Positions 35,592 through 44,706 of a stretch of 64,000 nucleotides of DNA are shown here, in pieces. The translations under genes were made by a program, and so were the position numbers. Location of the stretch: the NCBI GenBank assembly GCA_964414185.1, contig CAYPVK010000005.1:34305-98304 (forward strand), in the 5' to 3' direction. Positions within the stretch are counted from its first letter, which is position 1. Each line of letters opens with the position of its first letter. The notes below the pieces were generated by a model. It was not told the DNA's origin. It ran no database searches and saw nothing but the letters and a program-made list of their open reading frames with translations. Origin of the DNA: UBA7488 sp964414185. Lineage in GTDB: Bacteria; Pseudomonadota; Alphaproteobacteria; CAAHEQ01; UBA3637.

Positions 35592-35644
35592 TGTTGTTAA
35601 TTTCCGAAAAAGGTTCGGATAATTATCCAATACTTTTCGGATAC

Positions 35645-35803
35645 AAAATTCCCACCTAAATTGTTTTAGGTGGGCGGAGCTGAAAACTGTAACAAGAACA
35701 GTGTGTCTTATTCACAAAAATCGTATTATTCGACACCATCCGCCCATTTGAAGTGAGCGAATCTTGTTAAAGAGTTTTCAGACTCTGCCGATACCTTATC
35801 GGC
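35645..35803 (-). ncRNA. Structured small RNA, possibly 6S RNA
   Basis: A transcript of about 160 bases with its own near-consensus promoter and terminator-like end. 5' hairpin 35787-35803 (GCCGATA/TATCGGC); a long closing stem 35773-35785 with 35677-35688 (CTGAAAACT/AGTTTTCAG plus GAG/CTC, one bulge); a second stem 35762-35768 with 35691-35697; then a large open region containing a small hairpin and a short apical stem 35732-35736 with 35703-35707; 3' hairpin 35651-35674 (10 bp) followed by AATTTTG. A rod with a central bubble and this length fit 6S RNA, but no conserved 6S sequence was recognised. GGGCGGA and TCCGCCC (35739-35745 with 35672-35678) could form a pseudoknot instead. Confidence 0.65.
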
Positions 35804-35809
35804 GCGTGG

Positions 35810-35838
35810 ATGATAACATAACAAATGCAGCAAGTCAA
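35810..35838 (-). promoter_or_regulatory. Strong promoter of the small RNA gene
   Basis: Minus strand -35 TTGACT (35833-35838), exactly 17 bases, -10 TATCAT (35810-35815). No open reading frame follows at the correct distance, so the product is an RNA beginning near 35803. Confidence 0.75.
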
Positions 35839-35943
35839 GGTTATTTTTTAGTCAAAATGGTTAAATTATAAGCGATTGATTTTAAATATTCATGCTTACA
35901 ATTTTGTTGTATGAACATAAGATTTTATGTTATAACTTAAGCC

Positions 35944-38013
35944 ATGAGCATGAGCGAAAAAGTAAAAGAATCACTTTACCCGGAATTGCCGCACTTATGG
36001 TTATGGTGCGGTGTGTTTTTTGCGCTGGGCATCGGGATTTATTTTGCATTGCCTTGTGAACCCGATATTTGGTTGTCCGTTTTGTGCGCCTTTATGTCGG
36101 GCGTGCTTTTGTTTTTGGGACGCAAGGAATATTTTTCGCGGTTGATTTTAAGTTATCTGTTCTTTTGTGCTTTGGGTTTTTGTGTCGTCACCGTTAAAGC
36201 TTATTTGGTCGCGGCGCCGGTGCTCGGCGACCCTTTGTTCGACACCGAAATTTCGGGAACGGTGGTTAAAGTCGAACCGCGAAATGACGGTCAACGAATT
36301 ACGCTTGGGGATTTGCAAATCGGGATGTTAAACCCTTATGAAACGCCGCATTTGGTGCGCGTAAATTTCAAAGAGCAATATCCTATGCTGAAAGTCGGCG
36401 ACGAAATTTCGGGTTATGCGCATTTGTATGCGCCGATGTTGCCGGTTCAAATCGGCGCCTATAATTTTGCGCGGGAAGCTTGGTTTAAGCGGTTGGGCGC
36501 GACAGGCAAATTGACAGAGTTGGAAGAATATCATCCGAAGCGGGCTCGCGGGATTGACCAAAAATTAGAACGGTTGCGCCAAACGATTATGCTGCGCGTT
36601 ATGGAAGTTTTGCCGCCCGAATCCGCCGCGGTGGCCATTCCGTTGATTGTCGGCGAACAAGGTACCGTTACCGAAGAAATATACGATTTATACCGCCAAT
36701 CGGGTATTGTTCATGTTTTATCGGTTTCAGGATTCCATTTAACTTTATTGGCCGGGTTGGTGTTTTTCCTGATACGCGGATTATTATCGTTATTCCCGAT
36801 TTTGGACGGACGTGTGAACACCAAAAAAATCGCCGCCTTTTTATCCTTATTGGTTGTCGGGTTTTATTTATTGATTTCGGGAATGCAAGTTCCGGCGGTC
36901 AGATCTTTTTTTATGATCGCTTTTGTTTTGTTGGCAGTCATGTTTGACCGCCAATCCATATCGTTGCGTACGACGATGATGGCCGGGATTTTAATATTGT
37001 TTTTGTGGCCCGAAACGTTGATAGGGGTTAGTTTCCAACTTTCTTTTATGGCGGTATTTGCATTGGTTACCTTGTACGATGTTTTAATGCACCGGTTGAC
37101 GTTTTCGCATTTGCGCGGTTATTGGATTTATAAAATGTGGCTGTTGGTCTTGGGAACGGTTATGGTCAGCTTGCTTGCATCAATCGCCACGGCACCGTAT
37201 TCGATTTATCATTTTAACCAATACGCGTTGTACAGCGTTTTGGGCAATTTAATGACTTCCGTTTTGTTTTCGTTTGTCATTATGCCGTTGTTATTGGCGG
37301 CTGTTTTGTTAATGCCGTTGGGGTGGGATGCGCCGTTTTTAAAAATATCGGGTTGGTTTTTTGACATCATTGAAAAAGTGTGCCGTTGGATTACAACGTT
37401 GCCTTATGCCGATTTGACGGTGCCCGGTTTTGACAATTGGGGTTTATGGGTCATGACATTCGGATTCTTAATCTTATTTTTGTGTGTGACGAAAATCCGG
37501 TGGATCGGCCTTGTCATTGTGTGTTTGGGTATTTTTTCTTTTTATACGGTGGACAAACCCGACGTATTGGTATCTGAAGGCGGCCGTGCCATAGCGGTGC
37601 GCAAAGAAGACGGAACGTTAATGGTTTCAAATTTGACGCAAAGCAAGCTTGTAACCGACACGTGGTTGCGACGTAACGGGCAAAATCCGAAAAAATACAA
37701 TGCACGCGAATTGTTTTATAATACCGCTTGGTATACCAAGGGCAAAAAAATCGCATTCAGCTCTCTTAATTGTGCCAATGCGGATTTGACGATAATGGCA
37801 AAATACGGTTTCGGAGATTGTATCGGCGATGTGGTCGAAAAATCGGATTTGTGGAAGAATAAAACATACGAAGTTTATATTGTTGATGATGCCGTCGTGG
37901 TTAAGAACGTATGTGAAGAATTGGGTAAAAGATTTTGGAACAAAACTTTTTTGTTGAAACCCCTGAAAAAACAAATTATAATGAAGGCGATGATTTATAA
38001 TCCTTGCGTTTGA
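35944..38013 (+). CDS. comEC: ComEC/Rec2-type DNA uptake channel
   Basis: Inner-membrane channel for single-stranded DNA during transformation, 689 residues with about ten membrane helices. The N-terminal DUF4131/OB part (LFDTEISGTVVKVEPRNDG) and the competence domain with IVHVLSVSGFHLTLLAGL and SGMQVPAVRSFFMIAFVL are clear. The C-terminal beta-lactamase-like domain of the long forms is absent; the tail after the last helix is only about 150 residues and lacks HxHxDH. Two in-frame ATGs open the gene; the first is used. Confidence 0.9.
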   Translation: MSMSEKVKESLYPELPHLWLWCGVFFALGIGIYFALPCEPDIWLSVLCAFMSGVLLFLGRKEYFSRLILSYLFFCALGFCVVTVKAYLVAAPVLGDPLFDTEISGTVVKVEPRNDGQRITLGDLQIGMLNPYETPHLVRVNFKEQYPMLKVGDEISGYAHLYAPMLPVQIGAYNFAREAWFKRLGATGKLTELEEYHPKRARGIDQKLERLRQTIMLRVMEVLPPESAAVAIPLIVGEQGTVTEEIYDLYRQSGIVHVLSVSGFHLTLLAGLVFFLIRGLLSLFPILDGRVNTKKIAAFLSLLVVGFYLLISGMQVPAVRSFFMIAFVLLAVMFDRQSISLRTTMMAGILILFLWPETLIGVSFQLSFMAVFALVTLYDVLMHRLTFSHLRGYWIYKMWLLVLGTVMVSLLASIATAPYSIYHFNQYALYSVLGNLMTSVLFSFVIMPLLLAAVLLMPLGWDAPFLKISGWFFDIIEKVCRWITTLPYADLTVPGFDNWGLWVMTFGFLILFLCVTKIRWIGLVIVCLGIFSFYTVDKPDVLVSEGGRAIAVRKEDGTLMVSNLTQSKLVTDTWLRRNGQNPKKYNARELFYNTAWYTKGKKIAFSSLNCANADLTIMAKYGFGDCIGDVVEKSDLWKNKTYEVYIVDDAVVVKNVCEELGKRFWNKTFLLKPLKKQIIMKAMIYNPCV

Positions 38014-38050
38014 AAGCGATGTTTCTTATGTAAGGAAGGGGGATAAATAT

Positions 38051-38728
38051 ATGGAACTGAAGTATATTGCCTATTTGATTTTGTTTTATACCGGGCTGGC
38101 AATTGTCTTGTGCGTATATTTGTTTTTGTTTTTTATGGATTTGTACCGTCGCGGCACATGGTTTTCTTTAAAAAAGAAACCCCATACGCCAAAGGCATCT
38201 CCGGCGTCTCCCCCCGTAGATTTAAATCAGCCGAATATATTTGGGCAAACACCGTTGATAGGGCTTGTCCGACATGCCAAATCGGTGGATATGGTTGAGC
38301 GGGTTTTGGAAAAGTCCGATGTCAATGTAACCGATGAAAACGGTTATACGGCTTTGATGGCGGCGGCCGAATTCAATACGAATGCCGCTATTATGGCGGC
38401 TTTGGTCAGTTCGGGTGCCGATGTATTTGCCACCGAATACAGAAAAAGGCGGACGGCGTTGCATATTGCCGCTTGCAACAATACGAATCCGGATGTTATT
38501 CGTGTTTTGTCGGCGGCCGGTGCAGATGTCAATGCGGCGGATGTGAAAGGAAAAACACCGTTGATGCGCGCGGCGCAACATAATCCCAATCCGGCTGTGA
38601 TTGACGTTTTGTTGAAAGCGGGCGCAGATAAGACCATGCGCAGTTTGTCCGGGAAGACCGCTTTTGATTATGCCCATGAAAATGGGGAAATATATAAAAC
38701 ACAAAGTTATTATGATTTAGAGGTATAG
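38051..38728 (+). CDS. Membrane-anchored ankyrin-repeat protein
   Basis: 225 residues. One N-terminal membrane helix (residues about 5-32), a Lys/Pro-rich linker, then four to five ankyrin repeats: NGYTALMAAAEFNTNAAIM, RRTALHIAACNNTNPDVI, GKTPLMRAAQHNPNPAVI, GKTAFDYAHENGE. Orientation suggests the repeats face the cytoplasm or periplasm depending on the helix. AAGGAAGGGGG ribosome site. It scaffolds protein contacts; the partner is unknown. Next gene starts 3 bases later. Confidence 0.88.
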   Translation: MELKYIAYLILFYTGLAIVLCVYLFLFFMDLYRRGTWFSLKKKPHTPKASPASPPVDLNQPNIFGQTPLIGLVRHAKSVDMVERVLEKSDVNVTDENGYTALMAAAEFNTNAAIMAALVSSGADVFATEYRKRRTALHIAACNNTNPDVIRVLSAAGADVNAADVKGKTPLMRAAQHNPNPAVIDVLLKAGADKTMRSLSGKTAFDYAHENGEIYKTQSYYDLEV

Positions 38729-38731
38729 TTA

Positions 38732-39040
38732 ATGAAGTTTAAAATTTTATGTGCCGCGTGTGCATTATTAATGTTGTCGGCATGTGCAACAAAACCGGTA
38801 CCGTCGGACGGCGCGGAAAATGATGCTCCTCAAACGGTTGATGAATTTGTCGGCAAAAACCGCGGGCAAATCCGCAGCATAATGGGGGGGCCGGCGGCAA
38901 TGCGTGCGGAAGAAGAATATACGCTGTGGTCTTATGCGCAAGGGGATTCCCATGCGGTATTGGTTTACTTTGACAAAGCCGGCCTTTGTTGCCATGCAGA
39001 AATTAGAACGGCCACTTTACAAACAAAAAAATCAAAATAA
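38732..39040 (+). CDS. Small lipoprotein, BamE/SmpA-like outline
   Basis: 102 residues with a lipobox LMLSACAT. The mature part has VDEFVGKNRGQIRSIMGGPA then YTLWSYAQGDSHAVLVYFDK, a helix-loop-beta order reminiscent of the SmpA/OmlA fold, but short and without firm signature. Tightly spaced after the ankyrin gene and 28 bases before hisS. Function unassigned. Confidence 0.7.
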   Translation: MKFKILCAACALLMLSACATKPVPSDGAENDAPQTVDEFVGKNRGQIRSIMGGPAAMRAEEEYTLWSYAQGDSHAVLVYFDKAGLCCHAEIRTATLQTKKSK

Positions 39041-39068
39041 AATTTTCAAATAAACAGAAAGAATATCT

Positions 39069-40427
39069 ATGAAAAATAAAGTCTCTCCGAAAATTATGTC
39101 CGGGTTTATGGAATTATTGCCCGCCGAACAAATTGTTTTTGATCAAATGAAACACATCATTGAACAAACTTATCAAACGTATGGGTTTGTTTCGCTTGAT
39201 ACCCCCGTGATGGAACTCAGCGAAGTGTTATTGGCCAAAGCGGGCGGCGAAACGGAAAAACAAATTTACCGTTTTCAAAAAGGCGATACGGATATTTCTT
39301 TGCGTTTTGATTTGACGGTGCCGTTGGCACGCTATGTTGCGGCTCACCAAAACGATTTGGCATTCCCGTTCCGTCGTTGCCAGATTTCGAAATCTTATCG
39401 CGGAGAACGTCCCCAACGCGGCCGTTTGCGCGAATTTTATCAAGCCGACATCGATATTATCGGCAGCGAAAAATTGTCTGTTTTGGCCGATGCCGAATTG
39501 CCGAGCATTATTTATCAAACCTTTAAAAATTTAGGGCTTGAACACTTTATTATCCGATTGAACAACCGCAAAGTTTTAAAAGGTTTTTATGAATCAATCG
39601 GTTTGGCGGATAAACAAGTTGACATTTTGCGCTTGATTGACAAAATCGATAAAATCGGTATTCAAAATGTGATGGAAGGGTTAACGGATTTGGGCTTGGA
39701 TAAAACGAAATGTGATGCCATCCGATCCTTGATTGATATTAAGGGTACTTCGGTTGAAGTTATTGATGCGCTAAGGGGGCTTGGCATTCAAAACGATATG
39801 TTTACCCAAGGGGTGGATGAACTTGAAAAAGTTGCCGAAGCGATGATCAATTTGGGTACGCCCGAAAGCCACTTTAAAATTGATTTGACGATTGCGCGCG
39901 GGCTTGATTATTACACGGGTACCGTTTATGAAACGAATGTCATCGGTCATGAAGAATGGGGATCGATTTGTTCGGGGGGCCGCTATGAAAATTTGGCGGA
40001 AAATTATACCGACCGCAAATATCCCGGTGTCGGGATGAGTATCGGCCTGAGCCGCTTGTTCGACTTTTTACGCGGGGCGGGAATGCTTAAAATCGGTACT
40101 ACCACGCCGGCCGACGTTTTGATTGTCCCTATGACAAACGATACGCGCTATGCATTAAAAGTGGCCACAATGTTGCGGGGCGCGGGCGTTAAAACCGAAG
40201 TTTATTTTGCCGATACCAAGTTTAAAAATAAAATGGCATATGCCAATAAGATTAAAGTGCCGTATGTGTTGATTTTGGGCGAAGATGAAGAAAAAAATAT
40301 GTCCGTATCTCTTAAAAATATGACAACGGGTGAACAAAGAAATATTGCCGCGGATGATTTGATTCCCACTATGAAAGAAACACTTTCGGCTTGTCCTTCC
40401 GAAAAACCGGTGCACCAAGGGGAATGA
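39069..40427 (+). CDS. hisS: Histidyl-tRNA synthetase
   Basis: Class II aminoacyl-tRNA synthetase, 452 residues. Motif 1 region FVSLDTPVMELSEV; motif 2 FPFRRCQISKSYRGERPQRG with REFYQADIDIIG; the histidine-binding ARGLDYYTGTVYE; motif 3 GVGMSIGLSRLFDFL; C-terminal anticodon-binding domain starting ADVLIVPM. The length is slightly above E. coli's. Followed by a strong terminator. Confidence 0.96.
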   Translation: MKNKVSPKIMSGFMELLPAEQIVFDQMKHIIEQTYQTYGFVSLDTPVMELSEVLLAKAGGETEKQIYRFQKGDTDISLRFDLTVPLARYVAAHQNDLAFPFRRCQISKSYRGERPQRGRLREFYQADIDIIGSEKLSVLADAELPSIIYQTFKNLGLEHFIIRLNNRKVLKGFYESIGLADKQVDILRLIDKIDKIGIQNVMEGLTDLGLDKTKCDAIRSLIDIKGTSVEVIDALRGLGIQNDMFTQGVDELEKVAEAMINLGTPESHFKIDLTIARGLDYYTGTVYETNVIGHEEWGSICSGGRYENLAENYTDRKYPGVGMSIGLSRLFDFLRGAGMLKIGTTTPADVLIVPMTNDTRYALKVATMLRGAGVKTEVYFADTKFKNKMAYANKIKVPYVLILGEDEEKNMSVSLKNMTTGEQRNIAADDLIPTMKETLSACPSEKPVHQGE

Positions 40428-40451
40428 GAATTTAACATTGATTCCAAAACA

Positions 40452-40483
40452 AAAAAAGGGAGGCTCTTTTCCTCCCTTTTTTT
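40452..40483 (+). terminator. Terminator after hisS
   Basis: GGGAGG, seven-base loop, CCTCCC, flanked by A and T runs, so it may serve both strands; the minus-strand gene ending at 40528 lies just to the right. Confidence 0.85.
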
Positions 40484-40527
40484 AGTGTTGAATCGAATCC
40501 GAATAACGGCTTCCCGTTTTCATTGAA

Positions 40528-41319
40528 TTACCTTGTAAATGAACTCCAAGATTTGGGAGAAGGTAATAATTGCCATTCATCGTCGTCGGGAAAATGCGTT
40601 TTGATAAATGTTCGCGGGCGTGAAAAGAAAAACATATCGTTCAGCCGTTTGCTTTGCGTTACCGTAGACAAAGACGGTGTTTTTTTCATGCGTTTTTCCA
40701 AAAAGCGTTTGAATTGGCTTTCGCTCATTTCATTACCGGTACGCAATTCGCCGTCTATCATCCAATAAGTGTCAACCAATTTCCATTCATCGTCGATTTT
40801 GACGGCATTCCAAGCGGCGGCATACCGTTGCAAACGATTGGCAGCGCTGTTGCGGTTGACGGTATTCAAAGCGGGTTCCAAAGCTTGCATTACCGGTTTT
40901 TCATAACGGTTCGATGGTACGCGCCAACCGGCGTATCCCGTAATTGTGGTAACGTTTAATCCGGCCATGGACGATAATTCGGCATATAAAGTTGCAAATT
41001 CTTGCGGCGTGCCGATACGCGTTTTGAAAATATCGTTCGGCAACGGCGGATCGGCCGGTTTCCCCACATTTGATGCTTTAATTAACTTTTGATATTCAAA
41101 GCCGTTGCGTTGAATTTGAAAAACCATCCAAGAGGCTAAAATACGCGCTTTTGCTTCATCGGAATCCAAACCGCCCGTTAATTGTTCGACTAATTGTTCT
41201 TTTGTTTGAGCTTGCCTGATGGGCAATGTGCGCGCTTTTCTGTCCAACGTATTCATACCCATGGCCAAAGCGGCCGAAGAAAACAACAAAATTAAACAAT
41301 AGATTGCAAATTTTTTCAT
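40528..41319 (-). CDS. Secreted transglutaminase-like protein lacking the catalytic Cys and His
   Basis: 263 residues with a signal peptide ending SSAALA. The fold is recognisable from KARILASWMVFQIQRNGFEY, PQEFATLYAELSSMAGLNVT, AAWNAVKIDDEWKLVDTYW. In transglutaminase-like (CYK3-type) proteins the second block carries the catalytic Cys and the third starts with HAWNAVKID; here those positions read Pro and Ala, while the Asp in LVDTYW is kept. It is therefore probably a non-catalytic relative acting in the periplasm. The gene stands alone on the minus strand. Confidence 0.65.
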   Translation of the reverse strand: MKKFAIYCLILLFSSAALAMGMNTLDRKARTLPIRQAQTKEQLVEQLTGGLDSDEAKARILASWMVFQIQRNGFEYQKLIKASNVGKPADPPLPNDIFKTRIGTPQEFATLYAELSSMAGLNVTTITGYAGWRVPSNRYEKPVMQALEPALNTVNRNSAANRLQRYAAAWNAVKIDDEWKLVDTYWMIDGELRTGNEMSESQFKRFLEKRMKKTPSLSTVTQSKRLNDMFFFSRPRTFIKTHFPDDDEWQLLPSPKSWSSFTR

Positions 41320-41410
41320 TTTTTACCTGTCTTTACTTTTGTGTGCCGCAGCAGTGTGTAAAAAAACTTTTTGCGACGATGTTTGCTTTTCTTTTAAGGG
41401 GGAAATTTAT

Positions 41411-42406
41411 TTATTTCCTTCCCCTTTGCCTTTGAGCCCATGTAAACAATGCGAACGGGTCGGAATTTGAAGAATTGCTTTTTATTTTTACTGCGTTTCC
41501 CGGGTTGCCCACCGCTGTGGCGTTTTCCCCTTTTGCAGATTGATTTTCGGTATTGTTCCGCACTTTTTTTAAATCGATACTTCCTTCGGAATGTTTATCT
41601 TCAAAATTTAAATCGTAACGTTCTTTGTTCAAAATATATCCCAAATATAAATCGGTCGGCAATATTTTTTTTAAAATACCGTGAATGCGCCCGTAAACGC
41701 TTTTGGGATTTTTTGATGCCGTTTCTTTGAGCACTTTTGAAACTTGGACATCATCCAATGACAAATCCGCGATTAAAACATTTGCATCCGTGTATTGATT
41801 TTCATAAGGTTTTAAATATTTTTCGGCCAAATAAAATTGTCCCATTTTGATAAATTCGCCGAACCATGAACCGCTTTGTTTGAAATCCGACGGCAACAAA
41901 GCCGTTATGCGGCGGATAATATCGGCATTCTGTTGCGCTTTTGAAAAATCTTGCTCGTTCAACAGGTCTTCATAGACGCCTTTGCGTTCATAAGGCATTA
42001 ATTCGGTTATCTTTTTTATAACTTCGTTATCATCCGTTTTTAAGGCAGCACGCAAAAAATCACGATTTTTTAAATTGTCGGGGTCTTGCCGTGTTGCACC
42101 GTAAGCGCGTTCAAGGTATTTTAAAATTCCGTCGGTTTGGTTCAAATAATCGCCGCCGATTGCCGTGGAAAAAAGAGTTCTTCCTTTAAATTGTTTTTTT
42201 AAATCAACATGTTCATAATCAATGGGAACGGAATCAACATCTAAATTGTCATTGATAATGCCGCTTAAAAAAGTATTCACCCCGCCCATCAACAGCTTAA
42301 TGTAATAAACACTTACTTCGTCCGGTTTGGCGTTTGCCAAATCGAAATTATATGTAATATAATCGTAATCGTGTTCTTTTTGAGGGGCGTCGGTTGTCTG
42401 ATTCAT
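41411..42406 (-). CDS. Protein of unknown function
   Basis: 331 residues from the ATG at 42406 (AAAGAG upstream); no signal peptide and no membrane segment. Mostly helical and charged: LFSTAIGGDYLNQTDGILKY, then VIKKITELMPYERKGVYEDL, YLAEKYLKPYENQ and SVYGRIHGILKKILP. The last 60 residues are Asn/Ser/Gly-rich and look disordered. Not recognised; repeated helix pairs in the middle could be a solenoid. Lone minus-strand gene with a long upstream AT-rich gap to tpiA. Confidence 0.65.
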   Translation of the reverse strand: MNQTTDAPQKEHDYDYITYNFDLANAKPDEVSVYYIKLLMGGVNTFLSGIINDNLDVDSVPIDYEHVDLKKQFKGRTLFSTAIGGDYLNQTDGILKYLERAYGATRQDPDNLKNRDFLRAALKTDDNEVIKKITELMPYERKGVYEDLLNEQDFSKAQQNADIIRRITALLPSDFKQSGSWFGEFIKMGQFYLAEKYLKPYENQYTDANVLIADLSLDDVQVSKVLKETASKNPKSVYGRIHGILKKILPTDLYLGYILNKERYDLNFEDKHSEGSIDLKKVRNNTENQSAKGENATAVGNPGNAVKIKSNSSNSDPFALFTWAQRQRGRK

Positions 42407-42567
42407 AATCAACTCTTTCAATTTTAATAATAAAATCAAAGCTTTTAACGGCAATTCGTAATACGATTATTTTAACATTTTTTTATTTTTTGTCAAGGTG
42501 CGAAATAACTTGAAAAGACGGGGCAAGTGTGCTAAAAAAACAATATAATCTAAAAAAAGGAGTTTTT

Positions 42568-43326
42568 ATGCGCAAAAAATTGATTGCCGGAAATTGGAAA
42601 ATGAATTGTTTAAAGGCCGACGGGATTGCTTTGGTACAAGGAATCGCCGACGAAATTGCCAAAGCGGGTACTTTGCCGTTTGATGTTTTGGTTTGTCCGC
42701 CGATGTCGGTTTTGGGCATAGTATGTGATGTGCCGCATGCCGGTTTGTTTATCGGGGCTCAAGATGTCGCGCAAACGCCGAAATCGTTTGGTGCGTTTAC
42801 GGGCGATGTGTCGGCACAAATGGTTGCCGATTTGGGGGCTGATTTTACATTGGTCGGCCATTCGGAACGCCGCACAATGCACGGTGAAACGAATGAAATC
42901 GTCAAACAAAAGGCTCAAAACGCCATGGCACAGGATTTGACCGTCGTTATTTGCATCGGCGAAACCGAATCCGAACGTGAAGCGGGCAAGGCTTTGTCGG
43001 TTGTTGCCGAACAAATTCGCGGTTCCGTGCCGACGGGGGCTACGGCCGAAAATTGTGTGATTGCTTATGAACCCGTTTGGGCTATCGGAACGGGGAAAGT
43101 GCCGACAACTGCCGATGTTGCTGAAGTACATAAAGCCATTCGCGAAGAATTGGCTAAGTTGCTCGGTGCCGATGTTGCCGACGGTATGCGCATTTTATAC
43201 GGCGGTTCGGTTAAACCGTCCAATGCTAAAGAGTTGTTGGCGGTTGAAAACGTTGACGGTGCTTTAATCGGCGGTGCCAGCTTGAATGTCGGCGATTTTT
43301 GGGGCATCGCTTCCAGCCAATTATAG
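42568..43326 (+). CDS. tpiA: Triosephosphate isomerase
   Basis: Interconverts dihydroxyacetone phosphate and glyceraldehyde-3-phosphate. 252 residues from the ATG at 42568, placed by AAAGGAG. It begins RKKLIAGNWKMN (the active-site Lys in NWK), with the catalytic His in LVGHSERR, the catalytic Glu in AYEPVWAIGTGK and the phosphate-binding YGGSV. Confidence 0.97.
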   Translation: MRKKLIAGNWKMNCLKADGIALVQGIADEIAKAGTLPFDVLVCPPMSVLGIVCDVPHAGLFIGAQDVAQTPKSFGAFTGDVSAQMVADLGADFTLVGHSERRTMHGETNEIVKQKAQNAMAQDLTVVICIGETESEREAGKALSVVAEQIRGSVPTGATAENCVIAYEPVWAIGTGKVPTTADVAEVHKAIREELAKLLGADVADGMRILYGGSVKPSNAKELLAVENVDGALIGGASLNVGDFWGIASSQL

Positions 43327-43394
43327 ACCGCATATTTTTGGGCGATACTTGGGAGAGGACGCTGCTTAAAATACAGCGTTAAAATAGGGAACAG

Positions 43395-44060
43395 ATGAAA
43401 AAAACGCTAGCTTTGCTTCTTTTGTGCATTTTGTATTCGGCGCCCGCGGCGGCGGTGCCTGTTTTTGACGCACAAAAAGTGAAACAAGAAACGCCGGCTG
43501 TCGTTGCGGATAAAAATCCTCATGGGCGCATTGATACGCAGAAGGTAAAGCAATGTATGTTTGATTTGCCCGAAAAAATTGAGTTGAAAGGGTTAAAAGA
43601 ACCGCTGGTAAAAATTAAAAACCGTTTGGTCGATCACGAAGCGGCCCAAAAGGGGATGGGGTATTCTCAAAATTACCAAAATGCCGTTTGTTGGTCTACC
43701 GTTTACGTGTATGATTTGGATCAAAAACAAATTACCAAAGCGGTCATTGAAGCGGATTTTTTGCGCAATCTGCAAGAAATCGGTTATGTATTTGATAAAA
43801 TACAAAAAAAACAGTTAGAACAATTTCATTCTTATGAAATCCCGATGTTAGATACCAAATATTTGGCAAATGTTGCGTTTTCCGATGCAACAAGCGAAGC
43901 CTTGATGGAGGGGGAATTTAATAACTATATATTGAAAGGGCGCGCAACCTGCCGTCGGCTGGAAGGTGTTGAAGCAGATGTTAATGCCAACATCGCCCTA
44001 AAACATTTGGCTGAATTGTTAAAGGCAAGTGCTGCGAAGTTGAGGCCTTGTTTAAAATAA
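43395..44060 (+). CDS. Secreted protein of unknown function
   Basis: 221 residues with a cleavable signal peptide (LLLLCILYSAPAAAVPVF). Four cysteines in the mature part (QCMFDL, NAVCWST, ATCRR, RPCLK) could form two disulfides. Repeated short units FDAQKVKQE and IDTQKVKQC near the N-terminus. No recognised domain. Between tpiA and secG, about 50 bases before secG. Confidence 0.7.
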   Translation: MKKTLALLLLCILYSAPAAAVPVFDAQKVKQETPAVVADKNPHGRIDTQKVKQCMFDLPEKIELKGLKEPLVKIKNRLVDHEAAQKGMGYSQNYQNAVCWSTVYVYDLDQKQITKAVIEADFLRNLQEIGYVFDKIQKKQLEQFHSYEIPMLDTKYLANVAFSDATSEALMEGEFNNYILKGRATCRRLEGVEADVNANIALKHLAELLKASAAKLRPCLK

Positions 44061-44110
44061 AAAATTGAGTGAAAACCATTTAAGAACTGTAAATTAAAGG
44101 AGAACCACAT

Positions 44111-44638
44111 ATGGCATCAGTATTATTGGCAATTGATATTATTTTGGCAATCGGATTAACAATCCTTGTCTTGTTGCAACGATCGGAAGGCGGCGCTTTG
44201 GGCGCTTTGGGGGGCGGCGGAGGCAATTCGATGTTCACGGGGCGTCAGACGGGCAATATGCTTACGCGGTTGACGTGGTGGTTTTTTGCTTTGTTTGTCA
44301 TCGTTAATTTGGCTTTGGTCGTGATTGCGAAAAAAGCGACGGTGGAAGAACCCGTGTCAATTTTGCCGACGGAACAAAGTGTCCCCGCCATGCCGCAACC
44401 TGCATCGGAACCGACGGCAGCTAAAGGTTTGCCGGCCGCAGCTCCCGTTCGTTTGGCAATGGCAAAACCCGTTGCCGAATATCAAGCGCCGACGGCTACA
44501 TCCGAAGCGCAAATCGACATAAACGAAAAAAAACCGTCAATGGATATTCAAATTGAAGCGCCCGCTTTGCCGGAAGTGCCGACGGTTCAAGGCGGTGACC
44601 CGACAATTGATAATGGCGCGTTTCCTGCCGACGAATAA
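44111..44638 (+). CDS. secG: Protein-export membrane protein SecG
   Basis: Accessory subunit of the SecYEG channel. 175 residues: two membrane helices with the conserved ILVLLQRSEGGALGALGGGG stretch and MFTGRQTGNMLTRLTWWFF, then a long Pro/Ala/Glu-rich tail of about 95 residues (AAPVRLAMAKPVAEYQAPT). Such tails occur in alphaproteobacterial SecG. ATG after AAAGGAGAACCACAT. Confidence 0.93.
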   Translation: MASVLLAIDIILAIGLTILVLLQRSEGGALGALGGGGGNSMFTGRQTGNMLTRLTWWFFALFVIVNLALVVIAKKATVEEPVSILPTEQSVPAMPQPASEPTAAKGLPAAAPVRLAMAKPVAEYQAPTATSEAQIDINEKKPSMDIQIEAPALPEVPTVQGGDPTIDNGAFPADE

Positions 44639-44647
44639 AAATATAAG

Positions 44648-44680
44648 GATTTCGGACATTAGGTTATAAAGTCCGAAATC
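44648..44680 (+). other. Hairpin between secG and kdsA
   Basis: Perfect 10-bp inverted repeat (GATTTCGGAC / GTCCGAAATC) with a 13-base loop, not followed by a T run. Could be a weak terminator, a processing site or a protein-binding dyad. Confidence 0.4.
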
Positions 44681-44706
44681 TATCCCCTGATTCTTTTGAG
44701 GATAAT

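Noticed and set aside
35645..35803. tmRNA or SRP RNA identity of the small RNA
   Set aside because: No tRNA-like acceptor with CCA, no tag-coding region, and no GNRA-capped SRP helix with its conserved symmetric loop.
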